From Cycas panzhihuaensis (lineage: Eukaryota > Cycadophyta): a stretch of 64,000 nucleotides of DNA. The first letter of the stretch is position 1. Each line of letters begins with the position of its first letter. Under the pieces are notes generated by a model. The model saw only the letters and a list, made by a program, of their open reading frames with translations, did no database searches and had not been told where the DNA came from. A program made the translations under genes and the position numbers. The stretch is from contig CM041465.1 in the NCBI GenBank assembly GCA_023213395.1, forward strand, positions 230,399,741 to 230,463,740, written 5' to 3'. Positions 23,172 through 34,714 of the stretch are shown here, piece after piece.

Positions 23172-23659
23172 TGAAGAGAAAATATAACTACATAAGTAAT
23201 GCGATAATAGAATTTTAAACCATGCAAAGAATAAAATAACATAAATAAGTCAAGCACTCAATAAAGAACACCAAGAGATTTAGGTCTAAATATAGACCTT
23301 TTATTAATATGAGTAACAACTAAAGAATTACAGAGATAAACAAACCCTAACTCTTCTCCTCAACTCATTTATCTCATTATGTTACATGTGTCGTTATTTA
23401 AGAATATATAGACACAACATTACAAGATACCACCTTGCAATTTTACAATATAATGGGCATAAACCATGGGACGATAAATACCCCTATAAGACACCCAAAT
23501 TTTTTTCTCGGGGGCTCTCACCCCTGAACCCTTGTCTAGGGGGCTGCTAGCCTCCCAGACCCACCATCCGGGGGCCCTACAATAGGCCCCCGGACCCCCA
23601 CAAAGGGGTGTAACGCTTATACCCATATAACACTTGCAAAGTGTTCAACATATCTAACA
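23172..23659 (-). repeat. Solo LTR of the Cop-F family (F2)
   Basis: 488 bp, in reverse orientation to Cop-F. The minus-strand start is TGTTAGATATGTTGAAC and the end is TTCTCTTCA. It matches the Cop-F LTRs (26818-27283, 41464-41953) throughout. It is flanked by perfect 5-bp duplications CTCTC (23167-23171 and 23660-23664), with no internal sequence. This is the product expected of LTR-LTR recombination after insertion. Confidence 0.95.
23568..23593. repeat. GC-rich hairpin inside LTR F2
   Basis: Perfect 9-bp arms CCGGGGGCC (23568-23576) and GGCCCCCGG (23585-23593) are separated by CTACAATA. The corresponding sites in the Cop-F LTRs (near 26898-26920 and 41535-41570) are degenerate. It lies in a GC-rich island in an otherwise AT-rich LTR. 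Confidence 0.85.
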
Positions 23660-23664
23660 CTCTC

Positions 23665-23790
23665 GTGTATTATTGCTTTATCATTAACTCACCATCTTCA
23701 TCTATTATTGTTTATAATGGATTCATCTTCTAGCATGCTATATAAATTGTTATCTTATTTTTTAACAAGTGATATTACAACTAGTATGCT
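23665..23790. other. Short AT-rich spacer
   Basis: Lies between solo LTR F2 and the first recognisable LINE reading. Nothing identified. Confidence 0.4.
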
Positions 23791-24931
23791 CAAACCAACA
23801 CTAAGAAATGGATAATAAGAATTATATTAATAATAGAAGTCATCTGAGAGGTTTCTTATTATCTTTCATAGTTGCCATACTTGACATTATTATTAATCAA
23901 GAGTTTAAAGATATTATACTTCAGGGAGATGAACTAAAATTTATTTTAGGTTGGAGACCAATTACAATCCTTAATGTATCTCATAAAATCCTTAATAAGA
24001 TTTTGGAGAAATGCCTAAAGATGTCCTATCTAAAATTGTCAAACTAGAGAAAACTAAGTTTCTTAAAGGATAATTTATTCTTGATAAAGTAATTAGTGTG
24101 TATAAAGGAATAGAATGGGATAGGTCATTAGTTTAGGATATACTTCTTATAAAATTGAACTTTAAGAAAGCATAAGATAGAGTCAAGTGGAAATTCATCA
24201 CCCATATGCTTTCAAACTTAGGATTTAAAGATAAATTCTTTAGAATGGTTCAAGTTGTATTTACATATACTTTTTCTTATATCTTTATTAATGTTATTTT
24301 AACAATGCTAGTGTAATTACAAAGATCTATTAAGCAAGGCTGCCACCTAAGCCCATCTACTAATATCTTGGTAGTAGATTAGCTTGGTTATTTGTTATAA
24401 GGAAAATATTATAAAGGCTTATTTAGAGGACTTTCTTTGCCTAGAACTTAATATAAATAGATAATCAATGGGAATTTTGTCAATAACTCATTTCTCACAG
24501 CTAGGGTTGATCTTAAGAATGTTCTCATGTATTAAATATTGTAATCATATTTTGTGACATGTCTAACTCTAAAATCTAGTGAGAAAATATATCCTACTAT
24601 TTCTAATCCATGGAGATAACTTAGAATGGTTAAACCATTATAGTTATAGTTATTTTAAACCAAGTGAGATTTTAAAATTCTTCAGAATTCCCTTTAACTT
24701 TAGTGCCCAACTTATTGAAATAAGGAATGTGTTGTTAATAGAGGGGAGTAAATGCTTATCTTGTACTCTACTAAGTTCCTATCCTTAACAAGAAAATTTA
24801 AAATTTATTCCAAGATACTAATAGAATGTTTATTATTCCTCATGTTATATGCCATCTAGTACAACTCATGATAAGCTAATAAAGCTCTTAAATACCTTTG
24901 TTTAGCCAAATTAGAAAGGGAGAAAATAAAT
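23791..24931 (+). pseudogene. LINE copy 2 ORF2 reverse transcriptase, decayed
   Basis: This is the RT of a non-LTR retrotransposon. The open part 23808-24047 ends with LKFILGWRPITILNVSHKIL, matching the LINE RT signature in which WRPI(T/S)LLN is followed by a YKI segment. After a one-base frame change near 24010 the reading continues with FKKA, then DRVKWKFITHMLSNLGF (the family's F-x-KAYDRVxW box, with Tyr turned into a stop) and IKQGCHLSPS (QGCPLSP box). The open part 24579-24788 gives FKPSEILKFFRIPFNF, like the FLGIPF segment after the catalytic box. The FADD catalytic box itself was not found and may be deleted. Cop-E2 interrupts the gene at 24932. Confidence 0.78.
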
Positions 24932-25213
24932 TATAGAAAAATAAAACTGATAAAAATTAATAATGCACAAATGGAAAAAAACAAGAAGCATCAAAATCCT
25001 AATGGCAAACTTAAGGTACTTTAACTTGAATTAAGATCATAAGAATTTAATTTTACATTAATATATCAATTTGACATATTTAGTATGTATTTATAATACA
25101 CAACATGTCTATACATTAAAGCCACCATAAAATGTCAACATCATAATAAAATTAATTACATAAATATGCATTATAACTTTACCTTGTGAGACATGAATCG
25201 GGCTATTCTAACA
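24932..25213 (-). repeat. Cop-E2 3' LTR
   Basis: 282 bp, homologous to the other three Cop-E LTRs. The internal edge reads TGTTAGAATAGCC on the minus strand, the canonical TG start. Confidence 0.88.
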
Positions 25214-25600
25214 CTTCCTAATAATTCACATTTAGAAACATACATGTTGCTTTGAATTTGCAATGCTTAATCCTTATAAATGTCTTGAAAATAATATCTA
25301 AAACTTGGTCTTCAATTTAATTTTCAACTTGTCTTTGTTATATTAATTCTTAAATGTAGTAATGATGCTTGATCTTGATATACTTCATTCTTCTTTGCAA
25401 AACTAAGTTCTTCATTATATATATAGTATTTTAATTATCATACTAAATCTCTGTAAGTTCATTCTAATTTTAATGTAGATCTTGTAGTATCTCTCTCAAA
25501 TTAACTATTTCATGAACTTCAGCTTTAATTTTTTTGTATTTTGTTTCAAGTTCATCATTTTGAAATGCTTCAGATCTTGTCATTCTCTTATCAAATTTTG
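25214..25600 (-). pseudogene. Cop-E2 RNase H C-terminal remnant
   Basis: It parallels 17288-17660 of Cop-E1: the same order of an EIVNLREI-like helix, a DNQN-like box and a HYIQ-like helix, with different stops. Adjacent to the 3' LTR. The rest of pol is absent, as in Cop-E1. Confidence 0.6.
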
Positions 25601-26560
25601 GATTAAGAATATCTCCTAGATCAAACTCAATCACATTTTATTTATCAACTTGTAAATCCTTCTTATTATTTAAATAATTAAAATTATCTTTCAAGAATTG
25701 TATACTCAAATTTGAATAAATATTTGAAACAACAACTTCACTTGAATTTGAATCATATATAACATCAACATATATAAGTAAATTTAATTCATCTTCAAAT
25801 TTAAATACAATTTCCTTTGAAGTAATAAGAATATTTATAGAAATGAGTAAATAAACTTTGACATCTTGAATTACTTGATCACAATCATAAATAAATTCTT
25901 GATATCCAATTCTAACAATAGGTTCTTCACACTTAACATACTCAATGATAGTAGTCTCATCAATAATCTAATTAGATTCAATAATGTATTCAACTTTGGT
26001 CTCTTCAAATTAAATAGTATATTCATCAATAATGTTTTCAACTGTATACTCCTTTTTTTAACATACTTTTTCTTCTTAGACTTTAGGTTTTTGACAAATG
26101 CTTTCTTTAGGGACTTTTGTATTTCTTTGAGAATTACCTGTAGAATTACCTCGAGTCTTTGGCCTTCTAAAATGAACAAATAGGATTTTAGGTTTCTTAA
26201 CCTTTTCAAACTTATTTTTGTCTTCAATAATGACTAATTTTTCTTTCAGTGTCTTAATATTTGGAGTATAAGTAGATTTTAAGATATCCCATGCTTCCTT
26301 TGAAGTGGTAGTATGCTATATGTAAATGTATATGCTTTTTCCAAAGTAGAGAAGATGTAACTAAGTGCTTTTGTATATTTTCCTAGAAGTTTTGTTAATT
26401 CTTATTCTTGATTAAGTATTAATTTAACTTTAGGATAAACTAGTTTTGGAGTTTTATATCCTTTAGTAACAATATCCCATAATTTCTTAACTTCCAAAAT
26501 ATGTTTTATTCTTCTTAACTATATAAAGTAATTTCTCACATTGAATTTGGAAACCAAAAG
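25601..26560 (-). pseudogene. gag: Cop-E2 Gag remnant
   Basis: This is the same gag remnant as in Cop-E1. The minus-strand reading near 26300-26340 contains HTTTSKEAWDILKSTY-like text, the KEAWD helix of the copia gag domain. The charged tail follows (EDKNKFEKVKKPKI, then HFRRPKTRGNS; open part 25871-26227 is in a neighbouring frame). Stops differ from those of Cop-E1, so decay continued separately after duplication. Confidence 0.68.
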
Positions 26561-26812
26561 AAGTAAACAAAAATTATGAAAATCAATTATAATTAGTGTA
26601 AAAATTCATCTATATGTAATTATAAATAAGCACATCAATTCATCATACTTAGCATATTATCTTTTATAAATTCTTCTTCTCAAATTTCTCCCACGGTTCC
26701 AAAATAATGCATCAACTTTAAACTAAAATTTCTATGAAACACATTCAAAATATATCAAATCATACACCAAAATGACCATCTCTAAGTCTGGATTCCAATT
26801 ATTTATACAATT
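26561..26812 (-). other. Cop-E2 leader, part 1
   Basis: Matches 18600-18890 of Cop-E1. It is cut by the Cop-F insertion, whose target duplication CAAAA is 26813-26817 and 41954-41958. Confidence 0.7.
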
Positions 26813-26817
26813 CAAAA

Positions 26818-27283
26818 TGTTAGATATATTGAATACTTTGCAAGTGTTACATGGGTATAGGCATTACACTCAAGCCCTTTTGTAGGGATTCGAGGGCCCA
26901 TTGTAGGGGCCCCGATTGAGGGGTCTAGGGGTAGGAGCCCCTAGGAAAAAAATTTGGGTGTCTTATGGTGGTCTTTTATCGGCCCATGGTTTATACCCAT
27001 TGTATTGTAAAACCATAAGGTCATATATTGTAATGTTATATCAACATATTCTTATGTAATGGCACATGTAACATGATAATGGTGTGGATGAGTCCATGTG
27101 AAGAGTTGGGGTTTATTCATCTCTGTAATTCTTTAGCTATTACTCAGATTAATAAAAGGTTTATGTTTAGACCTAAATCTTGTGGTGTTCCTTGTTGAGT
27201 GCTTGGTTTGTTTATGCTATTTTTTCTTTACATGGTTTAAAGTTTTGTTATCACATTACTTCTATGATTATATTTTCTCTTCA
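26818..27283 (+). repeat. Cop-F 5' LTR
   Basis: 466 bp, homologous to 41464-41953 and, inverted, to 23172-23659. It has a GC-rich island near 26870-26945 and AATAAAAGG near 27150 (possible polyadenylation-type signal). Confidence 0.94.
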
Positions 27284-27285
27284 TT

Positions 27286-27303
27286 TGGTACCAAAGTTAA
27301 GGG
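27286..27303 (+). other. Cop-F primer-binding site (degenerate)
   Basis: TGGTACCAAAGTTAAGGG, two bases after the LTR. It differs from the standard initiator Met-tRNA complement TGGTATCAGAGC at three positions in the first twelve. Confidence 0.85.
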
Positions 27304-27369
27304 TTTTAGTTCTTTGAGAAGACATTTGGTAAGTGGAATCCTTGTGTAGTGAACTTGAATGTAAAGATC

Positions 27370-27680
27370 ATGGCAAGTACTATAAAGATAGAAATTGAAA
27401 AGTTCAATAGCCAGAACTTTAGGCTGTGGCAGCTAAAGATGGAAGATATCCTCATCGAGAAGGATCAGTGGATCACTGTAGTAGGAACAAAGCCTACAAC
27501 TATGGGTGATGAAGACTGGAAGAAGAGTTGATAAAAAGGCAATTGGTTTGATAAGGTTATACCTTTCAAACATGGTATTGTTGAATGTTACTATAAAGTT
27601 TACAACTAAGATCTGTGGAGAAACTTAGAGGCTTTGTATCAGATAAAGTCATTGGTTAATAAACTATTTCTTTAGAAAAA
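27370..27680 (+). pseudogene. gag: Cop-F Gag, N-terminal part
   Basis: The likely start is ATG 27370. An in-frame ATG at 27349 is possible, but MASTIKIEIEKFN matches the usual copia Gag start. The text IEIEKFNSQNFRLWQLKMED and EKDQWITVVGTKPT is the N-terminal gag (DUF4219-type) and the beginning of the UBN2-type domain. A TGA stop at 27529 ends the open part; the interrupted reading goes on to the Cop-G insertion at 27681. The rest of gag resumes at 37758. Gag would form the particle around the element RNA. Confidence 0.88.
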
Positions 27681-27685
27681 ACTAT

Positions 27686-27983
27686 TGAAAAGAGTGGATC
27701 TATCCTTCATCTCCATGCACTAAATATAAAGGCAAACATGGGAGCAAGAGAGACTTGAGAGAAAGAAAGTAACTCTCATAAAATGGAGAGGTAAGAATGA
27801 GCCTCCTCTATTGAGATTTTACTTTTATATTGAGAGAGGGAGCATTAGCATTAGGTGAAATGAAATTATACATAATGCACATAAAGGTGCATTTCACTTA
27901 AGTGATCTAATTTAAAGTTCACTTAAGACCCTTTTTAAAAATAATCAACTAATGTAATGACCTTGTGAAATTAACCCTTTTCA
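27686..27983 (-). repeat. Cop-G 3' LTR
   Basis: 298 bp, the same length as the 5' LTR at 37455-37752 and similar throughout (for example the ACTTAAGTGATCTAATTTAA block). It ends with canonical TCA on the minus strand next to ATAGT. Confidence 0.93.
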
Positions 27984-28254
27984 ATCTCCTCCTTAATGGT
28001 AGAAGGTTATTTCATACTATTTTATTATATCCTATGAGGTCTTCATTTGAGCCTCTTATAAAGCAAACAGCTATGACACTTTTGTGAGAAACCCTCATGG
28101 GGAAGAAAACCCATAGATTTTCTAATCTACTAACCTGGCTCAGGTGGCTTTTTAAATAAAGTCAGATAACCAATCAGTACAATAAATCATATACCATTTG
28201 GTCATCCCTTATGCCCTTTCAGGATTTCATAGGTTCTAATTTTCTAAAATGATA

Positions 28255-28365
28255 CAACTCTTATCCTTTCGCGCCCATAAGGGGTTTTCATGAATGGGAT
28301 AGAGCAGAGACTTACTCTTGTCCTTCTGTGCCCACAAAGGGGTTTTCACGAATGAGATAGAGTAT
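28255..28365 (-). repeat. Two-copy tandem repeat in Cop-G 3' untranslated region
   Basis: Two copies of a roughly 60-bp unit, each with GGGGTTTTCA followed by GAATG(G/A)GATAGAG and preceded by CCCATAAGG or CCCACAAAG. The same two-copy arrangement occurs in Cop-H (about 50860-50965), so it predates both insertions. Confidence 0.75.
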
Positions 28366-28439
28366 GATGGTCCAATTTTCATCTCCTTCAATCAGTCAGA
28401 GATGGAGGCCCTAAGGTCAAGTTGCTTTTAAAACTATTT

Positions 28440-29130
28440 AAACTTCACCCTCTTCAGTGGTTTGGTGAAGATATCAACCACTTGATCTACTATGGGGTAG
28501 TACTCTAGTTGAATTATGCCATCATGAACCAGTTCTCTAATCCTATGGACTTTTGTATTTATATGTTTAGTACGATCATGAAATACATGATTTTTAGCCA
28601 TTTAGATTATAGATTGATTATCTATATGTAAGCTAGTAGAACTTGTTTGGGTGGCATTTAATGTATTAAAAAATTTTCTAAGCCATATTACATCCTTGCT
28701 TATCTCAGAAGTAGCAATATACTCGGCTTTGGCAGTTGATTCTATAACTATCTTTTGACATTTGGATCTCCATGATATTGGTGCTATCCCAAGAAATGTT
28801 ACGTACCTAGATGTAGATCTTCCTTTGTCTTTATCTCCCGATAAAGTCTGAGTCTATGTATGTATAAAGTTTAAATTCTGCATTTGGTTCATACAACATA
28901 CCATATTTGTTAGTCGTCTTTAGGTACCTTAACACTCGTATTGCAGCTTGCCAATGATTCTGCTTAGGATTTGTCATGAATCTTGCAATATTATTGACAG
29001 AGTGTGCAATATCTAGCTTTGTGTTAGTAGTATAGATGATACTACCTATAAGTTACCTGTAAAGTATTACGTTTGCCTCCCTAGTGTCACCATCAGCTAA
29101 GAGTTTAATATTAGGCTCCATAGGTATATC
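28440..29130 (-). pseudogene. Cop-G RNase H domain
   Basis: The minus-strand reading from about 29130 to 28440 shows the end-of-RT segment (RVLRYLK), the RNase H box with STAKAEYIATSE, WLRKFFN, then DNQSII, the HDRTKHI helix and VDQVVDIFTKPL. The last three are the standard C-terminal signature of copia RNase H. Several stops interrupt it; the first catalytic Asp region reads YIDSDF. It ends about 450 bases before the 3' LTR. Cop-H has lost the equivalent domain by deletion. Confidence 0.8.
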
Positions 29131-30090
29131 CATTGGTTGAGCACCTTCCAACTAAAACTTGGTCAGAAGATCATTGATATATTTTTCTTGAGAGAGAGAT
29201 TTTTCCATTCTTTTGACTCACTTCAATTCCCAAGTAATATTTCATCAATACGAGGCCAGACAATTCAAAAGTTTTAGCAAGGTTCTTTTTTAGTTGGCTG
29301 ATTATCTATTCACTATTTCTTATTATTAGCATATTATCCACAAAGATTAAGAGGTAAGTGACTTTATCATTTTGGCACTTGATGAATAATGTTGTATTAA
29401 TATCTTGATAGTCACAAACCTCATATCTAAGTTGCCTCATTCTTTTAGATAACTTGGTAAACCAAGCACGAGGGGCATGCTTTAGGCCATACAAGGACTT
29501 TCTGAGCCTGTAAACTTTATGTTCTTGACCGACAATCTTATATCCTTTTGGCTGAGCCATGTAAATTTCTTCTTTAAGGTCCCCATTGATAAATGTAGTC
29601 TTAACATTGAGTTGGTAGATTTTCCAAACCTATTGAGTAGCCAAGGCTATAAGAGTTTTGATTGTAGGCCACTTGGTTATAGGAGCAAAGATTTCAGTGT
29701 AGTCGATGCCTTTCCTTTATGTGAATCCTTTTACTACCAACCTCGCCTTGTGTTTTTCTAGGGTGCCATCTGATCTGTACTTATTTTTAAACACCAATTT
29801 ATTTTAAACTACCTTTCTTCCAAGTGGTAAATCAATAAGCTCCCATGTACCATTTTTGATAAGAGATTAATACTCTTTGTTCATGGCATTTCTCTAAGCT
29901 GCATGCTTCACAACTTTTTGGTATGTTAGGGGATCTTCATTAAGAGAAAGATGTAGTTTTGCTGGTTCAAGCTCAACAGAAAGTGATTCATGCATCCTTT
30001 CTCTATGGGTACTTCAAGTGCCAGTTTTACTTACCTCATCTAGTCGTATGTCCTTGTGTAGCTGCCAGGCTTCACGAAAATCTCAAGTTA
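29131..30090 (-). pseudogene. Cop-G reverse transcriptase
   Basis: The open part 29306-29560 begins MAQPKGYKIVGQEHKVYRLR, then KSLYGLKHAPRAWF (the copia KSLYGLKQAPRxW box), and TYLLIFVDNMLII. The catalytic box should read YVDD; here the second Asp is Asn (codon 29333-29335), a G-to-A change that would abolish polymerisation. Upstream (29560-29900) the broken reading has the WVFKxKY and KARLVAKGFTQ regions seen intact in Cop-H at 49995-50100. A plus-strand open stretch over the same bases is a chance reading. Confidence 0.85.
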
Positions 30091-30499
30091 GGAATGAGGT
30101 TTTCATTTCCATAGCCTCTTGGTCTTCATTTTGATCCTGAAAAGGATCATATGAAATGTTTAGCATAGAGGAAGTTGACGATGCTAGAGAAGATGGGTCA
30201 GCCATAGATGTTAAAGAAGATGATCCTTTTGCTATGGCTTTGCCTTTATCAACTTGGCTATTCACAAATAATAGTGCTAGATATATACACATTGGCTAGG
30301 AGTCATAGCTTGTATCCTCTGAGGCTCTATTATTAGGTTCCAAGATTTTGAGCAACTTTTAAGCATCTTCCCCTCTAAATTTTAGAATCTAAACATCAAA
30401 TTCAGTAACATCATTAAATCAATATGAAGGCATCTTAGAGTCAAGTCTGAGTAATTGATCTTTAGTCTCTACAAAGATAACATCTCTAGTAATGATGAT

Positions 30500-31300
30500 T
30501 TTGTGCTATGAAGGTATTGAAACCTTGTACCCCTTTTTGTCCATAGGGTATCTGACAAAGATGCCTTTGATGGCTCTATCTTGGAGTTCCTCTAGAATGT
30601 GAGCATAACAAATAGAACACAAAATTTTGAAGTGGGAGATAGAGGCAGTTTGTCTATAGCATATTTCATGTGGAGAGGGGTCGATCTTGGAGGGACTAAT
30701 AGTGTTGATGCAATACACAACAATCCAAATAGCCTTAGCCTAAAGATAGACAAGGACATTCTTATATACTAGCATAGCACGAGCCATGTTTATGATTGTC
30801 CTATTCATGTGTTTGACAACTCTATTTTGCTAGGGTATACCTACAATAGTGGTCTGATGTTTGATTCCATATTGACATAGGTATGATTCAAACTCATTGG
30901 ATGTGTATTCGCCACCATTGTCAGTCCTGAGTATTTTGATCTTGAATCCAGATTCATTTTCCACACGGGCCTTGAATGCTTAAAACATAGAAAAAACTTC
31001 ATCTTTCTTTGTAAGAAAAGTAACCCATACTTTCTTGGTAAAATCATCAATGAAAGTAATATAGTACCACTTCTGTTTGAGAAAAGGGATGGGCATAAAA
31101 CCACATATATCTGAGTGTACAAGCTACAAAAGTTGGCTAGATTTCCACTGACTATGAGAAAAGGGTTATCTTTGAGATTTGACAATGATACATGCTTCAT
31201 ATTTGAAGGGCTTAGAGGAGAGTATAGGCATACTAAGAATCTCTTAAATGATTAATTTTGATATGGCCCATACAAGCATGCCATAGGGTCACTTGGGATA
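30500..31300 (-). pseudogene. int: Cop-G integrase
   Basis: The minus-strand reading holds the core in one interrupted frame: HSDICGF (first Asp, near 31110), TFIDDF and KKVWV, LRTDNGGEYTSNEF (second Asp, codon 30920-30922), then NRVVKHMNRT. The family has NGVAERMNRT there, so the Glu is Lys (codon 30812-30814; a G-to-A change) at exactly the D,D35E spacing. The open part 30506-30718 continues into the C-terminal part (HFKIL, AHILEEL, GIFVRYPMDKKGYKVSIPS). The open stretch 30841-31200 on this strand is in a shifted frame and is a shadow. Confidence 0.85.
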
Positions 31301-31960
31301 ACTTTTAAGGAGTATGGGTTATGGTAAAAGTAGAGTCATCATCAACATAGTCAGCTTTAGAGGATGGTGAGCCAGTTAGACAAAAAAGTTTACCATCAAG
31401 AATTCTGGTCATAACCACAACATTTAAAGGAGGGTGAATGACATAAAGAGTTTGATTATTTGTAGTTACACTTAGATCAAATCCATGAGTGGTAAGGGTG
31501 GACAGGGAAAGTAGGTTCTTCTTCAAAGAAGGAATATATAAAACATCAACAAGTGAAAATCTAGAAGGCCTAAGAGTTTTAGGCAAACAGTTCCAAGTCC
31601 TTTAACTGGCTGAGATGATTTGTTAGCCATGTGTATAACACCATGAACTTCAGAGTCAAAATCCTAAAAGAACTGGCAATGACAAGTCATGTGTTGTGTT
31701 GCTCTAGTATCCATGATCCACAATGAAGTATTTGAAGTGGCACTATTTTCAACTCCAAGTGGTAAAGGAAAAAGTGAATAAGCATAGCCACAATGAGCCT
31801 CAATCTACTTAGTGGGTCTATTAACAATAGTTGATGAAGTGGCCCCAATTCTTTGAAGGTGTGCATGAGAAAATTACGTTCCACCAAAAGCATCTTCAAA
31901 AGAAGTATTATCAACATTATGTACACCATTGTGCTGTTGATAACTTAGTAGTTTGTTGGT
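31301..31960 (-). pseudogene. Cop-G protease and integrase-leading region
   Basis: Open part 31305-31586 gives FSLVDVLYIPSLKKNLLSLS, the conserved segment that follows the copia protease active site (DVLYVPxLKxNLLSxS). The active-site region itself lies near 31690-31740, where the reading WIMDT with ATQHM-like text is partly visible in a neighbouring frame (31687-31929 is the shifted frame). The protease would release the mature proteins. Confidence 0.65.
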
Positions 31961-32980
31961 AGTAATTTTACAATTTTTGGCATAATGTCCTTTTCTATTA
32001 CACTTTTGGCATATAATTATTTGATTTCCAGTCCCATAAGAATTATTGGGCTAGTTAGATTGTCTCTAATTACTGGATCTAGGTCTAGGTTGATTATTTT
32101 GGCCTTGGCCTTGAGACTATTTTTGTTGGAGTTGAGGAGCCTGTTGACCAAGAGGACATTATCCTTGTTGTCTATCTCTTCCTCTTCCATGAGAATTACT
32201 ACCTCTACGAGAGTATTGACCTTGATTTTTAGTATAACAAATATCTTCTTCCACTTCATAAGCAGTATCAGCTGGACCTGATATAGTGGCAAAGTTAGTA
32301 TCAAAAGTCTTATCGAATTCAATGAACTTATCAATAAGAGCCTCAAAGTTTAGGGTCTTCAAAGTGCCACTAGATTGAAGACTTCCCAGTAGATTTTTAT
32401 AATATGGGATATGGAGACATGACTAAATCAAGAAAGCCCATGTAAGACATTCAGTTTTAAAATCTTTATCAATGGATTGCTTGATTGGACAAAGGAGATT
32501 GATTGTCTCACTTGCATGTCCTTTTTGCATTTTCAATTTGTTCATCTTTAACACTAAGTGAACAAATTCTAAGTTTGATTTAGTATCAAAGTTCTTCTTA
32601 AGAACTTCAAGAACTTTCCATGCTGTATCATGTATAACTTCATCAATGAGATTATGCAGGTAATAATTAGTGATAAGCAATATCCCTACATGGATTTTAT
32701 CATCATCAAGTTCCCATTAGCATTTAGCTACAGCTTCAGTGGGAGTAATTGGAGCACCTTCTCCAGAAGTAGCTGAGGTAGCTGTAGTTGTAACAGATGG
32801 TATATGTTGCAAGTGATCTCTTCACAGACCTTCATACTTTGTAACATTTCTAACATTAGTGAACCATATGTCCCAATATTCTTTTCTTTTTAGAATGTAG
32901 TTTACATTTTACTTAAACTGTGAAGATATGGTGTCTTTTGAGAAAGAAAGAAATGAACAAGGGACTATAAAAGTGATGGT
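31961..32980 (-). pseudogene. gag: Cop-G Gag with zinc knuckle
   Basis: Open parts are 32423-32680 (LHNLIDEVIHDTAWKVLEVL, NFDTKSNLEFVHLVLKMNKL) and 32159-32362 (NFEALIDKFIEFDKTFDTNF with an Arg/Gly-rich tail SRRGSNSHGRGRDRQQG). A perfect zinc knuckle CQKCNRKGHYAKNC (31970-32011) follows, with Cys-x2-Cys-x4-His-x4-Cys spacing. The TAWKVLEVLKKNFDT helix corresponds to the KEAWD helix of other copia gags. Cop-H gag (46880-47790) is the closest relative. Stops separate the open parts. Confidence 0.85.
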
Positions 32981-33229
32981 AATAAATGACCAATCACTGT
33001 TTACAAATAGGAGTTACAATGTAGTAGTGTAGAAGAAGGTAGAAGAAGTGAGAATGGTTGCTCAAAGATGACAGGAGCAACTTAGAGAAAAGTCACCAAT
33101 ATTTATGACAAATATTAACCTAACGCAGAAGGAATATAAGAAGCACTATGATGAAAATTGACCACTAACACTTGTGACAAATATTAACTTGACGCAATAG
33201 GAATATAAGAAGCACTATGATTATAATTA

Positions 33230-33880
33230 TACTTTGGATTACTTTTTATATATAAGTAAGTGATCAATATACAAGATTGCAGGCTAATATAGAAGCTGAC
33301 ATCATTGGGTGTACACAACTTGAAACTCAAATATAGGATGCGTAATCAACTCAATAACCTCTAACTTGTGTCCAACATGTAGTTGAGATTGTTAAAGGGA
33401 TGCCTAGGCTTCTAGTAGAATTAAGTTGGCCTTCACCCACGATACCCATAATTGTGCTTAGTGATGAAATCCAAGTCACAACAGAGCCCAGGTATTCCTA
33501 ATCCTCACCCAGTTTATCAATGAGAAGTTATACACCTCCTCTAAAGAGTGGTACATACATATCCATGGCTATGACAGATATTGAATTGGGTATATTTTAA
33601 TCTTGTATTAAAGTTTTAGTTTTCCTGGTTAGTTATCAAGATGATCCCTAATTAAGGCATAATGGTATGGTTAACCAAACCTCACCAATATTCTGGTTTA
33701 GTCCAGTCCCAACCTGAAACCCACACCTCCTCTATGGCATGACATTCTACCAACCAAGGTATCTCAACCTTGGAAAGTATGTGAACAGGTACAAGATGGC
33801 ATAAAATAGCGTATGTGATGCGTTCCTTTTAGGAATAGTAAAAAGATTATCGAATTGCATCAAATGTATATTTAATTAAA
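33230..33880 (-). other. Conserved block in the Cop-G leader
   Basis: It is homologous, in inverted orientation, to 46140-46700 of Cop-H. Shared segments include GTGACTTGGATTTCATCAC and GCCTAGGCATC/GCCTTAGGCATC, and the end TTCCTTTTAGGAATAGT against ACTATTCCTAAAAGGAA. All three frames are full of stops. It is a long untranslated leader segment kept in two elements. Confidence 0.75.
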
Positions 33881-34709
33881 AATAGAATGCTTGCTTGGAG
33901 TGTCTTAAGAGTGTTTTCTTTAAGTGATTTTGGAGTGTTGAAATACAATGCAAATAAGTGAGTGAGGACACCAGATATTGCTCCGATCTAGGTGTTTTGT
34001 CTCCCTTTTACAATGGATTTTTAAGCCTTATAAAAAGAAGGAAGAAAATTTCTTCACTTTTTTTTTTAAATATAAAAAAAATAGTTTTCACTAAATCAGC
34101 AATAAATTTCTCCCATGATGGTGGAAAAGAGTACCATTTTTTGGGCTACAAAATAAACTCAAAGCTTCATCTTCAAGAAGTAGAATAAGGTCCAAATGGA
34201 TTCTATAAAGTTTTTGGCAACCCAATAAAGTTAGGAGATTATATTTTTTTAGAATTCTTACTAAAAATAATAGTTCCTCACTAAAATAATAATAACTTCC
34301 TCATGCAATATCAAAATTGGGTGCTGATTTTTTTGCTGGAAAGTAGACTCATAGATTCATCTTTAACAATTGGAATCACATCAATTGGAGCTCTGTAAAA
34401 GATTTTGTAGACCTATAAAGTTTAATAAGCAAATTTTATTTCTACAGAAATTTCAACTTACTAATATCTTATTAACACATGATACCATATGAAATTTCCA
34501 TTATTTTTTTATCACCAGAATTCTAATATGGGCAAGGTGAGAGCATACAATGATGGATATTTTAAATAGCTCAAAATTATTTAAAAACAGTAGGTAGAAA
34601 CTCCCCTTACAATCATTCTTTTAAAAGCTAAAAAAGTTTTGGTAGTATTTCCTCTTATTAAATGGATAAAAAGAGGGGAAAGAAAAGAAGAATGAGATAG
34701 TATAAATGG
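33881..34709 (-). other. Cop-G leader, outer part
   Basis: AT-rich with no clear counterpart by eye in Cop-H and no coding signal. It ends at the Gyp-C target duplication CCACC (34710-34714). Confidence 0.5.
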
Positions 34710-34714
34710 CCACC

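Noticed and set aside
30841-31200. 119-codon minus-strand open stretch within Cop-G
   Set aside because: Shifted frame over the integrase core; the correct frame carries the SDICG and TDNGGEY motifs.
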